64,000 nucleotides of DNA, from assembly GCF_007290395.2 (NCBI RefSeq), contig NZ_CP041656.2:1426001-1490000 (forward strand), in the 5' to 3' direction. The first letter of the stretch is position 1; each line of letters opens with the position of its first letter. Made by a program: the position numbers and the translations under genes. Positions 1 through 14,054 of this stretch are shown here, piece by piece. The DNA is from Bradyrhizobium cosmicum. Lineage in GTDB: Bacteria; Pseudomonadota; Alphaproteobacteria; Rhizobiales; Xanthobacteraceae. Under the pieces are notes generated by a model. That model had not been told where the DNA came from, did not search any database, and saw only the letters and a list, made by a program, of their open reading frames with translations.

Positions 1-1
1 G

Positions 2-332
2 GGTTTTGAGGGCGCCAACGTCATCTTCGATACCTGGGTGCATCCGCTGATGATGGGCCTCGAAGAGCATCTGCTGGCGATGTTCAAGGATGATTTCGAA
101 TTCAAGGATGGCGCTGTGCCGTCGCATCTGGGCGCTGGTCATTCAACGCCTGCTGCCGGTGGGCCGGTTCAGCCGCCTTCGAATGCCTCGAATATCGCGG
201 TCGTCTGGGCCGTCGATGCCGAGAAGGAGCTGTACAAAATTCCATTCTTCGTTCGCGGCAAGGCGCGCCGCAACACCGAACGTTTCGCCAATGAAAACGG
301 CGTGGCCACCATAACCATCGAGACCCTTTACG

Positions 333-358
<26 letters not shown>
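2..358 (+). CDS. bchB: Light-independent protochlorophyllide reductase subunit B, C-terminal part
   Basis: This is the C-terminal part of the BchB subunit of the dark-operative protochlorophyllide oxidoreductase, which with BchN forms the NB catalytic component that reduces protochlorophyllide to chlorophyllide. The frame is open from base 2, so the gene starts before the window. The visible 118 codons include the segment [20 protein letters not shown] and the BchB C-terminal domain ending in [14 protein letters not shown]. Its stop overlaps the start of bchH by 26 bases, which implies translational coupling. The electron donor BchL is encoded two genes downstream. Identification relies on the family-typical C-terminus and on the gene order. 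Confidence 0.93.
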
Positions 359-4986
<4,628 letters not shown>

Positions 4987-4987
<1 letters not shown>

Positions 4988-5688
4988 TGTCGATTGCAAC
5001 CTATCTGGAACGGCGTGGCGAGCTCGAGACCTATTTCGACCGGACTGCGGTCGATGCCTGGGCCAAGCTGACGTCGGATGCGCCGGTCGGACGCATCAGG
5101 GGCACGGTCCGCGCGGGCCGCGACGAGATGCGCAACACGCTGCTGTCGTGGCTGCCGCAGAACATGAGCGGGGCGCGATTGCTCGACGCCGGCTGCGGCA
5201 CCGGTGCATTGTCGATCGAGGCCGCGCGGCGCGGCGCCCGCGTGGTCGCCATCGACCTGTCGCCGACGCTGGTGTCGGTGGCGCGCGAGCGGCTGCCGTC
5301 GGATCTCGATTCCTCGACCATCGAATTCCGTTCCGGCGACATGCTCGATCCCAAACTCGGCAGGTTCGACTTCGTGGTCGCGATGGATTCGCTGATCCAT
5401 TATCGCCCGGCGGACACCTGCCGGATCATGGCCGGTCTGGCGGAGCGGACCGCCGAGGCCCTGCTGGTGACGTTCGCGCCGAAGACGCCGGCGCTGGCCG
5501 TGATGCATGCCGTCGGCCGGCTCTTCCCGCGCGGCGACCGCGCACCGGCGATCGAACCCGTCGGCGAGCAGAAATTGCGGCGGTTGCTGATGGCGGAGGA
5601 AGGCTTGGAGCGCTGGCAGCTCGGCCGCAGCCACCGCGTCGCCAGTGGATTCTACAAGTCGCAAGCCTTGGAGATGACCCCCCGATGA
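4987..5688 (+). CDS. bchM: Magnesium protoporphyrin IX methyltransferase
   Basis: BchM transfers a methyl group from S-adenosylmethionine to the 13-propionate of Mg-protoporphyrin IX, producing the monomethyl ester used by the cyclase. The 233-residue product carries the SAM-binding motif I LLDAGCGTGALSIEAA around residues 65-80 and the family-specific MDSLIHYRPAD and LLVTFAPKTPAL segments. Its ATG shares a base with the bchL stop and its last codons overlap the lhaA ATG (ATGA), so the four genes bchH to lhaA form an uninterrupted coupled series. The product is the substrate for AcsF encoded at 9352. Confidence 0.96.
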
Positions 5689-7118
5689 CGCGGATTTCGT
5701 CGACATTGGCAAAAGGCTGGATGCGGATCGGGACCCGCTTCCTTCCCTTTGCGGACGCAGCAACCACGGAGCTTCCGCTCGGACGGCTGCTGCGCCTGTC
5801 GCTGTTCCAGGTGTCGACCGGCATTTCGATCGTGCTGCTGAACGGCACGCTTAACCGCGTCATGATCGTCGAGCTCGGCGTCTCCACGCTATTGGTCTCG
5901 CTGATGGTGTCGATCCCGCTGGTGTTCGCTCCGTTTCGCGTTCTGATCGGCTTCAAATCCGACAATCATCGCTCGGTGCTGGGTTGGCGCAGGGTGCCCT
6001 ATATCTGGATGGGAACGCTGATCCAGTTCGGCGGCTTCGCCATCCTGCCGTTTGCGCTGCTGGTGCTGTCAGGCACCGGTGAGTATCCCGCGGTCTACGG
6101 ACAGTTCGGCGCGGCGCTCGCATTCCTGCTGATCGGTGCCGGCATGCACACGGCGCAGACGGCCGGCCTCGCGCTTGCCACTGATCTCGCGCCGGAAGAT
6201 GCGCGGCCGCGCGTGGTTGCCTTCCTCTACGTGATGCTGCTGTTCGGGATGGCCGGCAGCGCGCTGATCTTCAGTGAGCTGCTGCGCAATTTCGACGAGA
6301 TCCGCCTGATCCAGGTGATCCAGGGCGTCGCCGTTACGCAGTTGTTGCTCAACATCGCAGCCCTGTGGAAGCAGGAAGCGCGCAATCCCGCGCTCACGTC
6401 GGCTGCCCGAGAACGCCCCGAATTCCAGCACTCCTGGGCCAGGTTCCGCAATGGCGGCGGCTCGGTCCGTGTCCTCGTTGCGGTAGCGCTCGGCACCTCG
6501 GCATTCTCGATGCAGGATATTCTGCTCGAGCCCTATGGTGCCGAGATCCTCAAGCTGACCGTGGGCCAGACCACGGCGCTCACTGCGTTCTTCGCGCTCG
6601 GCACGCTGGCGGGATTTGGCCTGGCCGCGAGGACGCTGGGGCGCAACGCCGATCCCTATCGCATTGCCGGCTTCGGCGCGGTGGCGGGCGTGTTCGCGTT
6701 CGCCGCGGTGATCTTCGCGGCGCCCTTGGGCTCGGTGCTCTTGTTTCGGATCGGAACCGCGCTGATCGGCTTCGGCGGCGGGCTGTTTGCGGCGGGAACG
6801 CTGACCGCCGCGATGGCGCTGGCGCGTGACGGCGAAAGCGGATTGGCGCTGGGCACTTGGGGTGCCGTGCAGGCGACCGCGGCCGGCGGCGGCATCGCGC
6901 TCGGCGGCGGCATTCGCGATGCCGTGGCCTCGCTTGCGTCGAGCGGAGCGCTCGGCCGTGCGCTGACGGATCCATCGACGGGATATAGCGTCGTCTACCA
7001 CATCGAAATTGCGTTGTTGTTCGCCACTCTGGTTGCGATCGGTCCGCTCGTGCGCTCGTCACGCGCCAGCTTCCCGCAGCCATCCACGAAGTTCGGCCTG
7101 GCGGAATTTCCAGGCTAG
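5685..7118 (+). CDS. lhaA: Light-harvesting complex assembly protein, PucC/LhaA family
   Basis: This member of the PucC/LhaA branch of the major facilitator superfamily is needed to assemble light-harvesting complex 1 and probably delivers bacteriochlorophyll to the LH polypeptides at the membrane. The 477-residue protein has about twelve hydrophobic segments and the family motif FKSDNHRSVLGWRRVPYIW in the loop after the second or third segment. The frame is open much further upstream, back into bchM, but the ATG at 5685 overlaps the bchM stop and gives the expected N-terminus, so I use it. Its position directly before puhA is the standard arrangement in purple bacteria. Confidence 0.94.
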   Translation: MTRISSTLAKGWMRIGTRFLPFADAATTELPLGRLLRLSLFQVSTGISIVLLNGTLNRVMIVELGVSTLLVSLMVSIPLVFAPFRVLIGFKSDNHRSVLGWRRVPYIWMGTLIQFGGFAILPFALLVLSGTGEYPAVYGQFGAALAFLLIGAGMHTAQTAGLALATDLAPEDARPRVVAFLYVMLLFGMAGSALIFSELLRNFDEIRLIQVIQGVAVTQLLLNIAALWKQEARNPALTSAARERPEFQHSWARFRNGGGSVRVLVAVALGTSAFSMQDILLEPYGAEILKLTVGQTTALTAFFALGTLAGFGLAARTLGRNADPYRIAGFGAVAGVFAFAAVIFAAPLGSVLLFRIGTALIGFGGGLFAAGTLTAAMALARDGESGLALGTWGAVQATAAGGGIALGGGIRDAVASLASSGALGRALTDPSTGYSVVYHIEIALLFATLVAIGPLVRSSRASFPQPSTKFGLAEFPG

Positions 7119-7139
7119 TCAACGACAGGGAGGTCGCCC

Positions 7140-7907
7140 ATGCAGCCCGACTCATACTTGGACCTGGCGCAGGTCACGCTTTACGTCTTCTGGATCTTCT
7201 TCGCCGGCCTGATCTTCTATCTTCGCCGCGAAGACAAGCGCGAAGGTTATCCGCTCGAATCGACGGGGATCAACAGCGGGATCGCGCATGGCTTTCCCCG
7301 CATGCCCGATCCCAAGACCTACCTCCTGCGCGACGGGCACACCGCGACGCTTCCGAACCACAGGAACGATCGCCCCGACGTCGCGCTGGCGCCGATCGCG
7401 GTTTGGCCGGGTGCGCCGGCAGAACCCACCGGCAATCCGATGCTCGATGGTGTCGGGCCGGGATCCTACGCCAATCGCGAGGACGTTCCAGAACTGACGA
7501 TGGACAACATCCCCTGCATCGTTCCGCTGCGTGTTGCCGAAGGAACGTATCTGGAATCCCGCGATCCCGATCCGCGTGGCATGCGGGTGAACGGCGCAGA
7601 CAGCGAACCTGGCGGCATCGTCACCGACGTGTGGGTCGATCGTGCCGAAGCCCTGATCCGCTATCTCGAAGTCGAGGTCCCCATCATCGGCGGCGTCAAG
7701 CGTGTGCTGCTGCCGATGCCGTTCGCCAAGATCGATGGTCGTCGCCGCCGGGTTTGGGTCGATGCGATCCTCGGCAGCCAGTTCGCCAATGTCCCGGAGA
7801 CGAAGAGCCCGGATCAGGTGACCAAGCTCGAGGAAGATCGCATCGTCGGATATTACGGCGCGGGCACGCTCTACGCCACGCCGGCGCGTCAGGAGCCGCT
7901 GCTGTGA
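7140..7907 (+). CDS. puhA: Photosynthetic reaction centre subunit H
   Basis: PuhA is the H subunit of the purple-bacterial reaction centre. It has one transmembrane helix and a cytoplasmic PRC-barrel domain that caps the L/M heterodimer and shapes the proton path to QB. The 255-residue product shows the N-terminal helix LYVFWIFFAGLIFYLRR followed by the conserved EDKREGYPLE. The C-terminal domain contains VPIIGGVKRVLLPMPFAKID. A good ribosome-binding site (AGGGAGG) lies just before the ATG, in contrast to the coupled starts around it. The L, M and cytochrome genes (puf) are not in the window. Confidence 0.97.
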   Translation: MQPDSYLDLAQVTLYVFWIFFAGLIFYLRREDKREGYPLESTGINSGIAHGFPRMPDPKTYLLRDGHTATLPNHRNDRPDVALAPIAVWPGAPAEPTGNPMLDGVGPGSYANREDVPELTMDNIPCIVPLRVAEGTYLESRDPDPRGMRVNGADSEPGGIVTDVWVDRAEALIRYLEVEVPIIGGVKRVLLPMPFAKIDGRRRRVWVDAILGSQFANVPETKSPDQVTKLEEDRIVGYYGAGTLYATPARQEPLL

Positions 7908-8581
7908 AACAGGATCATCACCAGTTCGAGAGTGTTCAGCTCAAGGAGCTACCGGCGCCTTTACCCCTGGGCGAGCGCGTGATCTGGCAGGGCAAGCCCA
8001 GCTTCAAGGGACTGGCGTTGCGGTCGTTCCACATCCGTGAGGTCGCGATCTATTTCGGCGTCCTGCTGGCGTGGCGGCTGTGGTCGAACTGGTCCCAAGG
8101 CGCGCCAGCGCGGGAGATCATCATTTCGGCGCTGTGGCTGATCGCCCCGGCGATCAGCGCCATCGCCGTGCTCGCCGGCCTCGCGTTGTTGTTCCGCCGC
8201 GCCGCCTGCTACACGCTCACCAGCAAGCGGGTCCTGTTCCAGTTCGGCGTCGCGCTGCCGATGACCATGAACATTCCGCTGAGCAAGATCACCAGCGCCG
8301 CCCTGAGGATCCATCGCGACGGCTCAGGCGACATTCCGTTCGGCGTCTCCGACGGCAAGCGCGTCTCGTACTTGCTGCTGTGGCCGCACATCCGCCCGTG
8401 GCGGCTGCGCGCGCCCGAGCCGATGCTGTGTGCACTGCCGGACGCCGCGATCGTCGCGGCCAAGCTCTCCGAGGCATTGGGCGGCCAGCCCGCTCCGGCG
8501 GCAGTCGCGCTCTCGGCATCCGCCAATCGCAATCAGGTCTCGGGCGTGGCGGCCAATACGCCGTCGACTGCGGCCGCGTGA
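7904..8581 (+). CDS. puhB: Photosynthetic complex assembly protein PuhB
   Basis: PuhB is an integral membrane protein needed for reaction-centre assembly. The 225-residue product begins at a GTG that overlaps the puhA stop by four bases. It has LGERVIWQGKPSFKGLALRS near the N-terminus, then two or three hydrophobic segments (about residues 45-100) and a bacterial-PH-like segment with CYTLTSKRVLFQFG. The open frame extends about 500 bases upstream inside puhA, but those codons are the shadow of puhA. The Ala-rich C-terminus after about residue 195 looks unstructured. Identification is from gene order and the PH-like core. Confidence 0.93.
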   Translation: MKQDHHQFESVQLKELPAPLPLGERVIWQGKPSFKGLALRSFHIREVAIYFGVLLAWRLWSNWSQGAPAREIIISALWLIAPAISAIAVLAGLALLFRRAACYTLTSKRVLFQFGVALPMTMNIPLSKITSAALRIHRDGSGDIPFGVSDGKRVSYLLLWPHIRPWRLRAPEPMLCALPDAAIVAAKLSEALGGQPAPAAVALSASANRNQVSGVAANTPSTAAA

Positions 8582-8594
8582 ACGGAGAACGGTC

Positions 8595-9053
8595 ATGAGC
8601 CAGGCCATCCAGGAGCCCGTCGTTCCCAAAGGCGGAATCATTGCCGCTGCGGCCCTCGTGCTGCTTTCGCTCGCGACGGTGACCACGGCGCGATTGACTG
8701 GCACCGGGGCGGTCCACATGTCGCTGCCGGAGGTTGCCGAGAGTCGCGATTTCCAGTTCGAGGACGGCAACAACGGCGCGGTGCTGGTGTACGACGCCGG
8801 CAGCCGGCAATTGCTGGATACGCTGGCGCCGGGCAGCAACGGCTTCATTCGCGTCGTGCTGCGCGGGCTCGCAAGAGAGCGCAAACTCGGCGATATCGGC
8901 AAGCAGCCGCCGTTTCGTCTCACCCGTTTCGTCAACGGCCAGATCACGCTGACGGACACCTCGACCGGCAAGCTGATCGATCTTGCGGCCTTCGGATCGG
9001 CCAATACCGAGGCCTTTGCGCGACTGATGACATTGAAGAGGAGCGCATCATGA
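8595..9053 (+). CDS. puhC: Photosynthetic complex assembly protein PuhC
   Basis: PuhC helps organise the reaction centre-LH1 core and is anchored by one N-terminal membrane helix. The 152-residue product has a hydrophobic segment at about residues 14-32 (IIAAAALVLLSLATVTTA) followed by a soluble domain with FEDGNNGAVLVYDAGSR and GFIRVVLRGLARERK, typical of this family. The chosen ATG at 8595 follows GGAGAACGGTC. The upstream part of the open frame lies within puhB and is ignored. The end overlaps the next small gene by four bases. Confidence 0.92.
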   Translation: MSQAIQEPVVPKGGIIAAAALVLLSLATVTTARLTGTGAVHMSLPEVAESRDFQFEDGNNGAVLVYDAGSRQLLDTLAPGSNGFIRVVLRGLARERKLGDIGKQPPFRLTRFVNGQITLTDTSTGKLIDLAAFGSANTEAFARLMTLKRSAS

Positions 9054-9355
9054 GCATGCTCTGGACGGGTGCACGAAAATCGTTCGACGTGCCCTGCACG
9101 GTCGAGATCGAGCAGACCTCGGAGACGCTGCATGCGCACGTCGTGCTCGACGGCGACATCGCGATCCAGCCCGGCGACGAGGTCAGGGTTCATGACGCGC
9201 CGACCGGGGTCGCCTTCGGCGAACGCTTGGTGGTGCGGAGAACCGCAACCGTGGTCCGCGCCGGTCCGCTCGACCGGCTCTGGGCGCGGATCGAGGGATA
9301 TCTGGAATTGACCGAGCTTTACGAAGTCAGCTTCTCGGACGGGAGGGCATCATGA
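9050..9355 (+). CDS. Conserved small protein of the puh-acsF operon, function unknown
   Basis: I recognise this 101-residue gene only as the uncharacterised reading frame that sits between puhC and acsF in several alphaproteobacterial photosynthesis clusters. The product is soluble with no signal or membrane segment. It appears to be mainly beta-strand ([20 protein letters not shown], then [20 protein letters not shown]), and its pattern resembles a small beta-barrel. It overlaps puhC and acsF by four bases on each side (ATGA in both cases), so it must be translated with them. The position suggests a role in assembly or in supporting the cyclase, but nothing in the sequence proves either. Confidence 0.85.
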   Translation: MSMLWTGARKSFDVPCTVEIEQTSETLHAHVVLDGDIAIQPGDEVRVHDAPTGVAFGERLVVRRTATVVRAGPLDRLWARIEGYLELTELYEVSFSDGRAS

Positions 9356-10449
9356 TCAACATGGAAGGCGGCACCCACGGCAGTCTGCAAACGCGCCCCG
9401 GCGTCAAAGGCAGCAGCGAAAGCCTGGACAAGGCGCGCGAGGACACCATCCTCAGCCCGCGCTTCTACACCACCGACTACGAAGCGATGGATCGCCTCGA
9501 CGTCAGCCTGGTGCGCTCCGAATGGAATGCGGTCATCAAGGAGCTGCGCGCCGATCACAACAAGGCGCATTTCGTCAAGACCGACGAATTCAAGAACGAC
9601 CTGGAATCGCTGCCGCCGGAGCTTCGCAAGGAGTTCAAGGATTTCCTGGTCTCGTCGCTCACCGCCGAATTCTCGGGCTGCGTGCTCTACGCGGAGATCA
9701 AGAAGCGGATCAAGAACAAGGACATCCAGGAGCTGTTCAGCTTCATGAGCCGCGATGAAGCGCGCCACGCCGGCTTCATCAACGAGATCCTGAAGGATCA
9801 CGGCATCGGGGTGGATTTGAGCTTCCTCACCAAGGTGAAGAAGTACACCTATTTCCGTCCCAAGTTCATCTTCTACGCGACCTATTTGTCCGAGAAGATC
9901 GGCTACGCCCGCTACATTACGATCTATCGGCAGATGGAGCGCCATCCCGAGCGCCAGTTCCATCCGATCTTCCGCTGGTTCGAATTGTGGTGCAACGACG
10001 AGTTTCGCCACGGCGAAGCGTTTGCGTTGCTGATGCGCGCCGATCCGTCGCTGCTGCGTGGTATCAACAAGCTCTGGATCCGGTTCTTCCTGCTCGCCGT
10101 GTTCGCCACCATGTATGTGCGCGATCACATGCGGCCGGCGTTCCACGAGGCGCTGGGTATGCACCCGACCGAATACGACATGCGGGTGTTCCGCATCACC
10201 TCCGAGATTTCCAAGCAGGTATTTCCGGTCACGCTCGATATCGAGAACCCGCGCTTCCTGGCCGGTCTCGAGCGCCTGCGGCTGATCTCGGAAGCGATAG
10301 CGGATGCGCGCGAGCAGGGCGGCTTGCTGTCGAGGGTCAAGCGCGCAGGCCTCGCGGCCCAGGCGGCGCTGGCATTCGGAAGGTTGTTCCTGATGCCAGT
10401 GAAGCCGAACGCGCTGCCGCGCGAAATCTGCCTGCAACCGGCCTGGTGA
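9352..10449 (+). CDS. acsF: Magnesium-protoporphyrin IX monomethyl ester oxidative cyclase (aerobic)
   Basis: AcsF is the membrane-associated di-iron oxygenase that forms the isocyclic E ring, converting Mg-protoporphyrin monomethyl ester to divinyl protochlorophyllide with O2. The 365-residue product has the two carboxylate-bridged iron motifs seen as [10 protein letters not shown] and [11 protein letters not shown], preceded by [17 protein letters not shown]. The ATG overlaps the preceding small gene. Its presence beside the oxygen-sensitive BchNBL system shows that pigment can be made under air, as expected for an aerobic or semi-aerobic phototroph. The anaerobic cyclase bchE is not in the window. 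Confidence 0.96.
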   Translation: MINMEGGTHGSLQTRPGVKGSSESLDKAREDTILSPRFYTTDYEAMDRLDVSLVRSEWNAVIKELRADHNKAHFVKTDEFKNDLESLPPELRKEFKDFLVSSLTAEFSGCVLYAEIKKRIKNKDIQELFSFMSRDEARHAGFINEILKDHGIGVDLSFLTKVKKYTYFRPKFIFYATYLSEKIGYARYITIYRQMERHPERQFHPIFRWFELWCNDEFRHGEAFALLMRADPSLLRGINKLWIRFFLLAVFATMYVRDHMRPAFHEALGMHPTEYDMRVFRITSEISKQVFPVTLDIENPRFLAGLERLRLISEAIADAREQGGLLSRVKRAGLAAQAALAFGRLFLMPVKPNALPREICLQPAW

Positions 10450-10459
10450 GGAGAAGGCG

Positions 10460-11476
10460 TTGCTCGCCGCATACACGGTCCCCCCCATTTACGCTGCCTT
10501 CGTGTGGTGGTTCAGCACCGGGGCCGTGTTGTTGCTGGTGGGACGCTCGTTGGGACGTTTCGAGCTGCCGCGAGCGTTCCTCGCGGTCGGGCTGCTTGCA
10601 GGGTCGCTCGGCGGCCTTGCGCTGACCGCCGACGATACCAGCGTCGGCGGCGCCTATACCGCCTTCACCTGCACGATCCTGTTATGGGGCGCGCAGGAGA
10701 TCGCCTTTCTCGCGGGCTGGTTGACGGGTCCCAGGCCGGAGCCTTGCCCGGCGGACGCGGCCGGCCGGGCGCGCCTCGGCCTTGCGCTGCAGGCCATCCT
10801 CTATCATGAGTTCGCGCTGCTCGCCTGCGGCGCGGCTATTGTCGCCCTGACATGGAGCGGCGCCAACCAGGTCGGTCTCTGGACGTTCGCCTCGCTCTGG
10901 GTGCTCAGGCAAAGCGCCAAGATCAACCTGTTCCTCGGCGTTCCCGTCACCAACGACGAGCTGATGCCGGACGCGGTGCGATTCCTGAAGACGTTCTTCA
11001 CGCGCGGGCCCGTCAGCGGCTTCTTTCCGGTCTCGGTCACGCTCGCGACCGCAGCCCTCGTCATCATGATCCAGCGCATCGTCGAAGTCGCGGTCACGCC
11101 TTTCGAGATCGCCAGCCTGACGCTGGTCTCGACGCTGTTTGCGCTCGGCGTGGTCGAGCACTGGTTCATGCTGCTTCCGCTGCCGGCGATCACGCTGTGG
11201 GGCTGGGGCATGCGCTCGGGTTTCCCGCCGGAGGACACCACCATGGAACAGGAACGAGACACCAAGACCGCCGCTACGCCGCCCAATCTTGTCGTGCTTG
11301 CGGACGTGCGCCCCGATGCGCCGCCGCCCCGGCTGTCGCAGGCCGCCTGCGCGCGGCAGCGTCTCGAAGACCAGTTTCGCCAGAGTTTCCGCGAGCAACA
11401 GGCAAGGGATGGCCTGACGACGGTTCTCAACATCAGCACCGAGCCGGCGGCAACGATTAACGGGAGGACGTCATGA
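10460..11476 (+). CDS. puhE: Putative photosynthetic complex assembly protein PuhE
   Basis: PuhE is a polytopic membrane protein conserved next to puhABC and acsF in purple bacteria. It affects reaction centre and LH1 levels, but its chemistry is unknown. The 338-residue product has about seven hydrophobic segments over residues 1-250 and then a charged, probably cytoplasmic tail of about 85 residues. It starts at a TTG at 10460, preceded by GAGGAGAAGGCG at good spacing. No in-frame ATG lies close by. The stop overlaps the hemA ATG by four bases, linking assembly with 5-aminolevulinate supply. Confidence 0.9.
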   Translation: MLAAYTVPPIYAAFVWWFSTGAVLLLVGRSLGRFELPRAFLAVGLLAGSLGGLALTADDTSVGGAYTAFTCTILLWGAQEIAFLAGWLTGPRPEPCPADAAGRARLGLALQAILYHEFALLACGAAIVALTWSGANQVGLWTFASLWVLRQSAKINLFLGVPVTNDELMPDAVRFLKTFFTRGPVSGFFPVSVTLATAALVIMIQRIVEVAVTPFEIASLTLVSTLFALGVVEHWFMLLPLPAITLWGWGMRSGFPPEDTTMEQERDTKTAATPPNLVVLADVRPDAPPPRLSQAACARQRLEDQFRQSFREQQARDGLTTVLNISTEPAATINGRTS

Positions 11477-12684
11477 ACTACGAAGCTTATTTTCGCCGGC
11501 AACTTGAAGGTCTTCACCGCGAAGGCCGCTATCGCGTATTTGCCGATCTGGAACGCAAGGCAGGCGCCTTTCCCCGCGCAAAACATCATCATCCGGGCGG
11601 CGCCGGTGAAGTCACCGTCTGGTGCTCGAACGACTATCTCGGCATGGGCCAGCACCCTGCGGTGCTGAGAGCGATGCATGAGGCCCTCGACAGTTGTGGC
11701 GCCGGGGCCGGCGGTACCCGCAACATCGCCGGGACGAATCACTATCATGTGCTGCTGGAGAAGGAACTGGCCGACCTGCACGGCAAGGAGTCAGCGCTCC
11801 TGTTCACGTCGGGCTACGTCTCCAACATGGCGTCGCTGAGCACACTGGCGTCGCGGATGCCTGGCTGCACGATCCTGTCGGACGAGCTCAATCACGCCTC
11901 GATGATCGAGGGCATCCGGCACAGCCGCAGCGACACGCGTATCTTTGCCCACAATGACCCGCGCGATCTCGAACGCAAGCTCGGCGATCTCGACCCGCAT
12001 GCGCCGAAGTTGGTGGCCTTCGAATCGGTCTACTCGATGGACGGCGATATCGCGCCGATTGCCGAGCTCTGCGACGTCGCGGACGCCCACAATGCCATGA
12101 CCTATCTCGACGAGGTTCACGGCGTCGGCCTTTATGGACCAAAGGGTGGTGGTATTGCGGACCGGGAGGGCGTCAGCCATCGCCTGACGGTGATTGAGGG
12201 TACCCTGGCAAAGGCCTTCGGCGTCATCGGCGGCTACGTTGCAGCGTCGGTCACGATCTGCGATTTCATTCGCAGCTTCGCTTCCGGCTTCATCTTCACC
12301 ACGTCGCTGCCGCCCACGGTCGCCGCCGGCGCGCTCACCAGCATTCGCCATCTGAAAGCGAGCGCGGCGGAACGCGAGCGGCATCAGGACCGCGTCGCGC
12401 GGCTGCGGCGGCGGCTCGACGAGGCGGGCGTTGCTCATCTGGACAATCCCAGCCACATCGTGCCGGTCATGGTCTGCGACCCCGTCCTGTGCAAGCAGAT
12501 CAGCGACGCACTGATCGACCGCTATGGCATTTACGTGCAGCCAATCAACTACCCGACCGTGCCGCGCGGCACAGAGCGGCTGCGCATCACGCCGTCACCG
12601 CATCACACCGATGCTGATATCGAGCATTTGGTGCATGCCTTGGCAGAGATTTGGGCGGAGGTCGGGCTCGCCAAGGCAGCTTGA
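11473..12684 (+). CDS. hemA: 5-aminolevulinate synthase
   Basis: This PLP enzyme condenses glycine and succinyl-CoA to 5-aminolevulinate, the entry step of tetrapyrrole synthesis in alphaproteobacteria. The 403-residue product is full length, with [29 protein letters not shown], the aspartate motif [13 protein letters not shown] and the PLP lysine in [14 protein letters not shown] near residue 245. A strong GGGAGGA precedes the ATG, which also overlaps the puhE stop. It probably provides precursor for pigment; a second housekeeping copy elsewhere is common in this group but cannot be seen here. It is the last gene of the + strand photosynthesis run. Confidence 0.96.
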   Translation: MNYEAYFRRQLEGLHREGRYRVFADLERKAGAFPRAKHHHPGGAGEVTVWCSNDYLGMGQHPAVLRAMHEALDSCGAGAGGTRNIAGTNHYHVLLEKELADLHGKESALLFTSGYVSNMASLSTLASRMPGCTILSDELNHASMIEGIRHSRSDTRIFAHNDPRDLERKLGDLDPHAPKLVAFESVYSMDGDIAPIAELCDVADAHNAMTYLDEVHGVGLYGPKGGGIADREGVSHRLTVIEGTLAKAFGVIGGYVAASVTICDFIRSFASGFIFTTSLPPTVAAGALTSIRHLKASAAERERHQDRVARLRRRLDEAGVAHLDNPSHIVPVMVCDPVLCKQISDALIDRYGIYVQPINYPTVPRGTERLRITPSPHHTDADIEHLVHALAEIWAEVGLAKAA

Positions 12685-12770
12685 TCTGCTGATGCTTGGC
12701 GACTGATCTGGGTGCTTGGAGTTTGTCGATGGCCCGATAGGCCAGGTTTTCTTGCGAACCGCGGTCGGTG

Positions 12771-13250
12771 ATGCGGAAGTTGATGAAGTTCCTTCACACG
12801 CTGGGAGCGATCGGCCTTGTCGGCGCGGTCGCATGCTTTCTTGTCATGGCCGGCTACGCGCCCGCGCCAAGTGCGATCGCGCAATACGCGCCGCTCAGCA
12901 TCGCAACAGGAGCAGTGGCGACCTGGATCTTTATGCCGTCGCTCGGGCTTACTCTGGTCGCCGGATTGTTGGCCATGGCCGTGAACAGGACCTTTCACAG
13001 CGCCGGCTGGGCTTGGGCAAAGCTGGCGATGGGCGTCCTCGTTTTTGAATGGGGATTTGTCTCCGTGGTCGGTCCGCTTCAGCAGGAAGCAGAGCAAAGC
13101 GCGCGCGCGTTTGCCGGCGAAATCGATCTCGCAACACTCGCCGGCGAATTGGGGACGCGCCGCGCTACGCTTTGGGTGTTTTTGGCCATCGCGATGGCCA
13201 ACATTGTTCTGGGTGTATGGCGACCGGGGCTCGCTCGGTTGCCGGACTAG
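12771..13250 (+). CDS. DUF2269-like integral membrane protein
   Basis: This small membrane protein of about 159 residues has four hydrophobic segments: residues 8-28 (LHTLGAIGLVGAVACFLVMAG), about 45-70, 80-100 and 130-150. The pattern resembles DUF2269-type proteins of unknown function. The frame also offers a GTG at 12768 and an ATG at 12783, and no start has an obvious ribosome-binding site; I use the ATG at 12771. It lies 86 bases after hemA on the same strand, so read-through is possible, but there is no coupling. No link to photosynthesis is evident. Confidence 0.75.
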   Translation: MRKLMKFLHTLGAIGLVGAVACFLVMAGYAPAPSAIAQYAPLSIATGAVATWIFMPSLGLTLVAGLLAMAVNRTFHSAGWAWAKLAMGVLVFEWGFVSVVGPLQQEAEQSARAFAGEIDLATLAGELGTRRATLWVFLAIAMANIVLGVWRPGLARLPD

Positions 13251-13285
13251 ATTTCTTGCGTGAGCACACAAGGAGGATCTCTGCG

Positions 13286-13507
13286 ATGGCAACTCAGATC
13301 GTGATGGATCATTCAGGTGACATGCGTCACCATTTCGACCCCACAGACGCGCATGCCAGCGCTGAGGCGCGGCGCCGCTTCGAGACCTTGACCGCAGCCG
13401 GCTTTACGGCCGCGGTGCGGATGCGTCCAGGCGATGTGCGCCGGTTGACTGCCTTCGATCCGCATGCCGACGAGACGGTGTTCTTTCCCAGGCTGGTCGG
13501 CGGTTGA
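13286..13507 (+). CDS. Small hypothetical protein common in Bradyrhizobium-type genomes
   Basis: This 73-residue soluble protein begins MATQIVMDHSGDMRHHFDP and ends with HADETVFFPRLVGG. I recall similar short proteins scattered through Bradyrhizobium genomes near mobile DNA, but I know no function. A clean AAGGAGG at 13270-13276 precedes the ATG and sets the start; the longer open frame upstream overlaps the preceding gene and is not used. The product has no membrane segment or cysteine motif. It sits at the left edge of the integrase patch and may form a pair with the next gene 9 bases downstream. Confidence 0.7.
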   Translation: MATQIVMDHSGDMRHHFDPTDAHASAEARRRFETLTAAGFTAAVRMRPGDVRRLTAFDPHADETVFFPRLVGG

Positions 13508-13516
13508 GATGCCGCG

Positions 13517-13915
13517 ATGCGATGGCCTGTTAAAGGACGCGATCAGGCGCGGCTAAAATTGGTTCGCAGTCTCTTTCGAGCCATGCGTGCGGAGATTGCC
13601 CCCGAAGCGCGCGGCCGCCGCTTGCTGCGAGATTGGCTCTCCGCCGCACAGCTCGAACAATTCGACGCGGTTAGATATTTTGATGTAATCGGATCCGACA
13701 GCGGCAAGCTCTACCGGATCTGCTACGGAACCGCGGCAAATGTTCGGGAGCTCGATCGGGACGGCAAGGAGGGGGCCGGCTGGTGCTTTGCGCCCGTCGG
13801 AGGGCTCGTTCCAGGCGACGTTATGCTTGCGCAAAAGATCGCCCTTGAAACCTCGGAGGCAGCTACTTTGGCCGTTGCAAACCGAGTCCCTCTTCTTCCG
13901 CGCGTAAGGCACTAA
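13517..13915 (+). CDS. Conserved hypothetical protein
   Basis: The 132-residue product is basic at the N-terminus and contains FDAVRYFDVIGSDSGKLYRI and WCFAPVGGLVPGDVMLAQKI, a combination I recognise from uncharacterised Bradyrhizobium proteins. There is no signal peptide, membrane helix or catalytic motif. It begins 9 bases after the preceding 73-residue gene and is probably co-transcribed. It faces the integrase remnant tail-to-tail. These two genes could be passengers of the integrated element or local host genes; the sequence does not decide. Confidence 0.68.
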   Translation: MRWPVKGRDQARLKLVRSLFRAMRAEIAPEARGRRLLRDWLSAAQLEQFDAVRYFDVIGSDSGKLYRICYGTAANVRELDRDGKEGAGWCFAPVGGLVPGDVMLAQKIALETSEAATLAVANRVPLLPRVRH

Positions 13916-14054
13916 GGCCCTTCGGCCCCAAGCTTCGGAAGCAGAAAATGACTTCGACGAGTTAACGCTTGCAAGCGGCGCGAGTCTTCGCCGCGAACGT
14001 GCTTACGGTGACAGGCCTCGATGGCCTCAAAGATCTGAAACCGGATTGTCCATC

